Assembly: GCA_937914895.1 (NCBI GenBank)
Contig: CALGIL010000181.1
Coordinates: 1 to 6,538, forward strand
Length of the DNA: 6,538 bases
Direction of reading: 5' to 3'
Origin: an uncultured Angelakisella sp.
GTDB taxonomy: Bacteria > Bacillota > Clostridia > Oscillospirales > Ruminococcaceae
Positions 6,219 through 6,538 of the stretch are shown here, one piece after another. A model generated the notes under the pieces. The model made no database searches. It was given only the letters and a program-made list of their open reading frames with translations, and was not told the origin of the DNA. Numbering within the stretch: the first letter of the stretch is position 1; every line of letters starts with the position of its first letter. The translations under genes were made by a program, and so were the position numbers.

Positions 6219-6229
6219 CCACCATCCTT
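6219..6229 (-). promoter_or_regulatory. Probable ribosome binding region of rqcH
   Basis: The minus strand reads AAGGATGGTGG (6229-6219). AAGGA lies 10 nt and GGTGG 4 nt before the ATG at 6214. Neither is ideal in both sequence and spacing, so the SD is weaker than that of nifJ. The start rests mainly on the conserved MPFDG N-terminus. Confidence 0.55.
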
Positions 6230-6240
6230 GTGTAAGCAGT

Positions 6241-6268
6241 AAAATAGCGGCTTTGTACTGATGCTGAA
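6241..6268 (-). promoter_or_regulatory. Weak candidate promoter of rqcH
   Basis: On the minus strand TATTTT (6246-6241) could be a -10 box, with TTCAGC (6268-6263) as a poor -35 at 16 bp. Only the -10 is reasonable and the -35 matches consensus at 3 of 6 bases. The true promoter may lie elsewhere, including inside the adjoining repeat. Confidence 0.25.
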
Positions 6269-6291
6269 CGCCGTTTTTTAATTGCCGATTT

Positions 6292-6313
6292 GCTCCTTTT
6301 TGAAAAAAGGAGC
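6292..6313. repeat. Terminal hairpin of right repeat copy
   Basis: GCTCCTTTTT (6292-6301) pairs with AAAAAGGAGC (6304-6313), a 10-bp stem. It is identical in plan to 6-27, with a C6293-G6312 pair replacing T-A. It lies on the upstream side of rqcH. Confidence 0.8.
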
Positions 6314-6357
6314 CGAAAAACTTTTATATTTTGCGGTTCAAGCGACAGCTTTGCGCA

Positions 6358-6425
6358 GTGCCTTGCTTCGGAGCTTTGCTCCGAAGCCCCCCAAAGAGAA
6401 GGAGCGGGGTACCCGGGCAAGGCAC
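6358..6425. repeat. Reduced junction fold in right repeat copy
   Basis: Outer arms GTGCCTTG (6358-6365) and CAAGGCAC (6418-6425) are identical to the left copy. The first inner hairpin (6366-6386) has the same 9-bp stem but loop TTT instead of AAA. The large second hairpin is reduced to CCCCAAAGAG followed by AAGGAGCGGGG, without the matching CTCTTTGGGG arm. The palindrome GGGTACCC (6407-6414) stands where the third hairpin was. Confidence 0.7.
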
Positions 6426-6428
6426 GGT

Positions 6429-6442
6429 GGGCAATGGACAAT
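6429..6442 (+). repeat. Heptamer array, two units
   Basis: GGGCAAT followed by GGACAAT, at the position of the five-unit array of the left copy, starting four bases past the outer arm in both copies. Confidence 0.65.
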
Positions 6443-6538
6443 GATAGAACGGCGCAAAGTGCGGCCCGACCCGCTTACCAAAAGCAGAAAGTGGTTTCTT
6501 ATTCTTCCCGCATTCTCCCACTGTACAAAGTGCAGCCC

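Larger units (their letters stand above)
6291..6538 (+). repeat. Composite palindromic intergenic repeat, right copy (cut by window edge)
   Basis: A diverged copy of 5-316 in the same orientation, upstream of rqcH. Shared blocks are the terminal hairpin plus CGAAAAACTTTTA (6292-6326), GTGCCTTGCTTCGGAGC (6358-6374), CCCCAAAGAG (6389-6398), GGGCAAGGCACGGTGGGCAATGG (6415-6437, split here only for reference), and a looser stretch ending CACTGTACAAAGTG (6519-6532). It lacks most of the large inner hairpin and three of the five heptamers. The expected closing hairpins, if present, lie beyond the window. I see no gene in it. Confidence 0.8.

Noticed and set aside
4337..6235. Plus-strand open frame of about 632 codons across rqcH
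   Set aside because: Antisense shadow of rqcH for the same reason. It is rich in G, Q, P, L and H with no recognisable domain, and starts inside the 64-bp repeat.
6292..6326. Intrinsic terminator at the start of the right repeat
   Set aside because: The 10-bp stem is followed by CGAAAAACTTTTA on the plus strand and AAATCGG on the minus strand, with no adjoining T-run. The same unit upstream of rqcH and downstream of nifJ argues for a repeat rather than a gene-specific terminator.
5..6538. Composite transposon carrying nifJ and rqcH
   Set aside because: The flanking repeats encode no transposase, are diverged and of unequal structure, and both genes are ordinary chromosomal housekeeping functions. 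A dispersed intergenic repeat explains the copies better.

Overview
The window is GC-rich and carries two complete protein genes, both on the minus strand, with repeat-dense intergenic DNA around and between them. The gene types (an anaerobic pyruvate:ferredoxin oxidoreductase and a Firmicutes-style RqcH), strong Shine-Dalgarno sequences and G/C-biased third codon positions suggest a strictly anaerobic, high-GC Clostridia member, plausibly Oscillospiraceae-like. That placement is inferred from gene content and style; no rRNA or other phylogenetic marker is present.

Layout in + coordinates. Positions 1-417 hold no gene. They contain a composite palindromic repeat: a terminal hairpin, an abutting four-way-junction fold, a heptamer array, further hairpins and a second, different heptamer array. 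A hairpin terminator at 418-449 closes nifJ. nifJ (pyruvate:ferredoxin oxidoreductase, 1204 aa) runs from 4077 down to 463, with a clear SD at 4085-4090 and a good sigma-A-type promoter at 4164-4192. The gap 4078-4444 also holds a leader inverted repeat and two copies of a 64-bp tandem repeat that begins at the stop of the upstream gene. rqcH (NFACT-family ribosome quality-control factor, 589 aa) runs from 6214 down to 4445. From 6291 to the window edge lies a second, diverged copy of the left-hand composite repeat in the same orientation, so the two genes are bracketed by direct repeats about 6.3 kb apart.

The two genes do not obviously share a pathway. NifJ feeds central anaerobic metabolism (pyruvate to acetyl-CoA, CO2 and reduced ferredoxin), while RqcH tags nascent chains stalled on 50S subunits. 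nifJ has its own promoter and terminator and is probably monocistronic, although read-through from rqcH cannot be excluded because no convincing terminator is seen after rqcH. I see no defence system, transposase, CRISPR array, tRNA or rRNA. The most unusual content is the architecture of the intergenic repeats.
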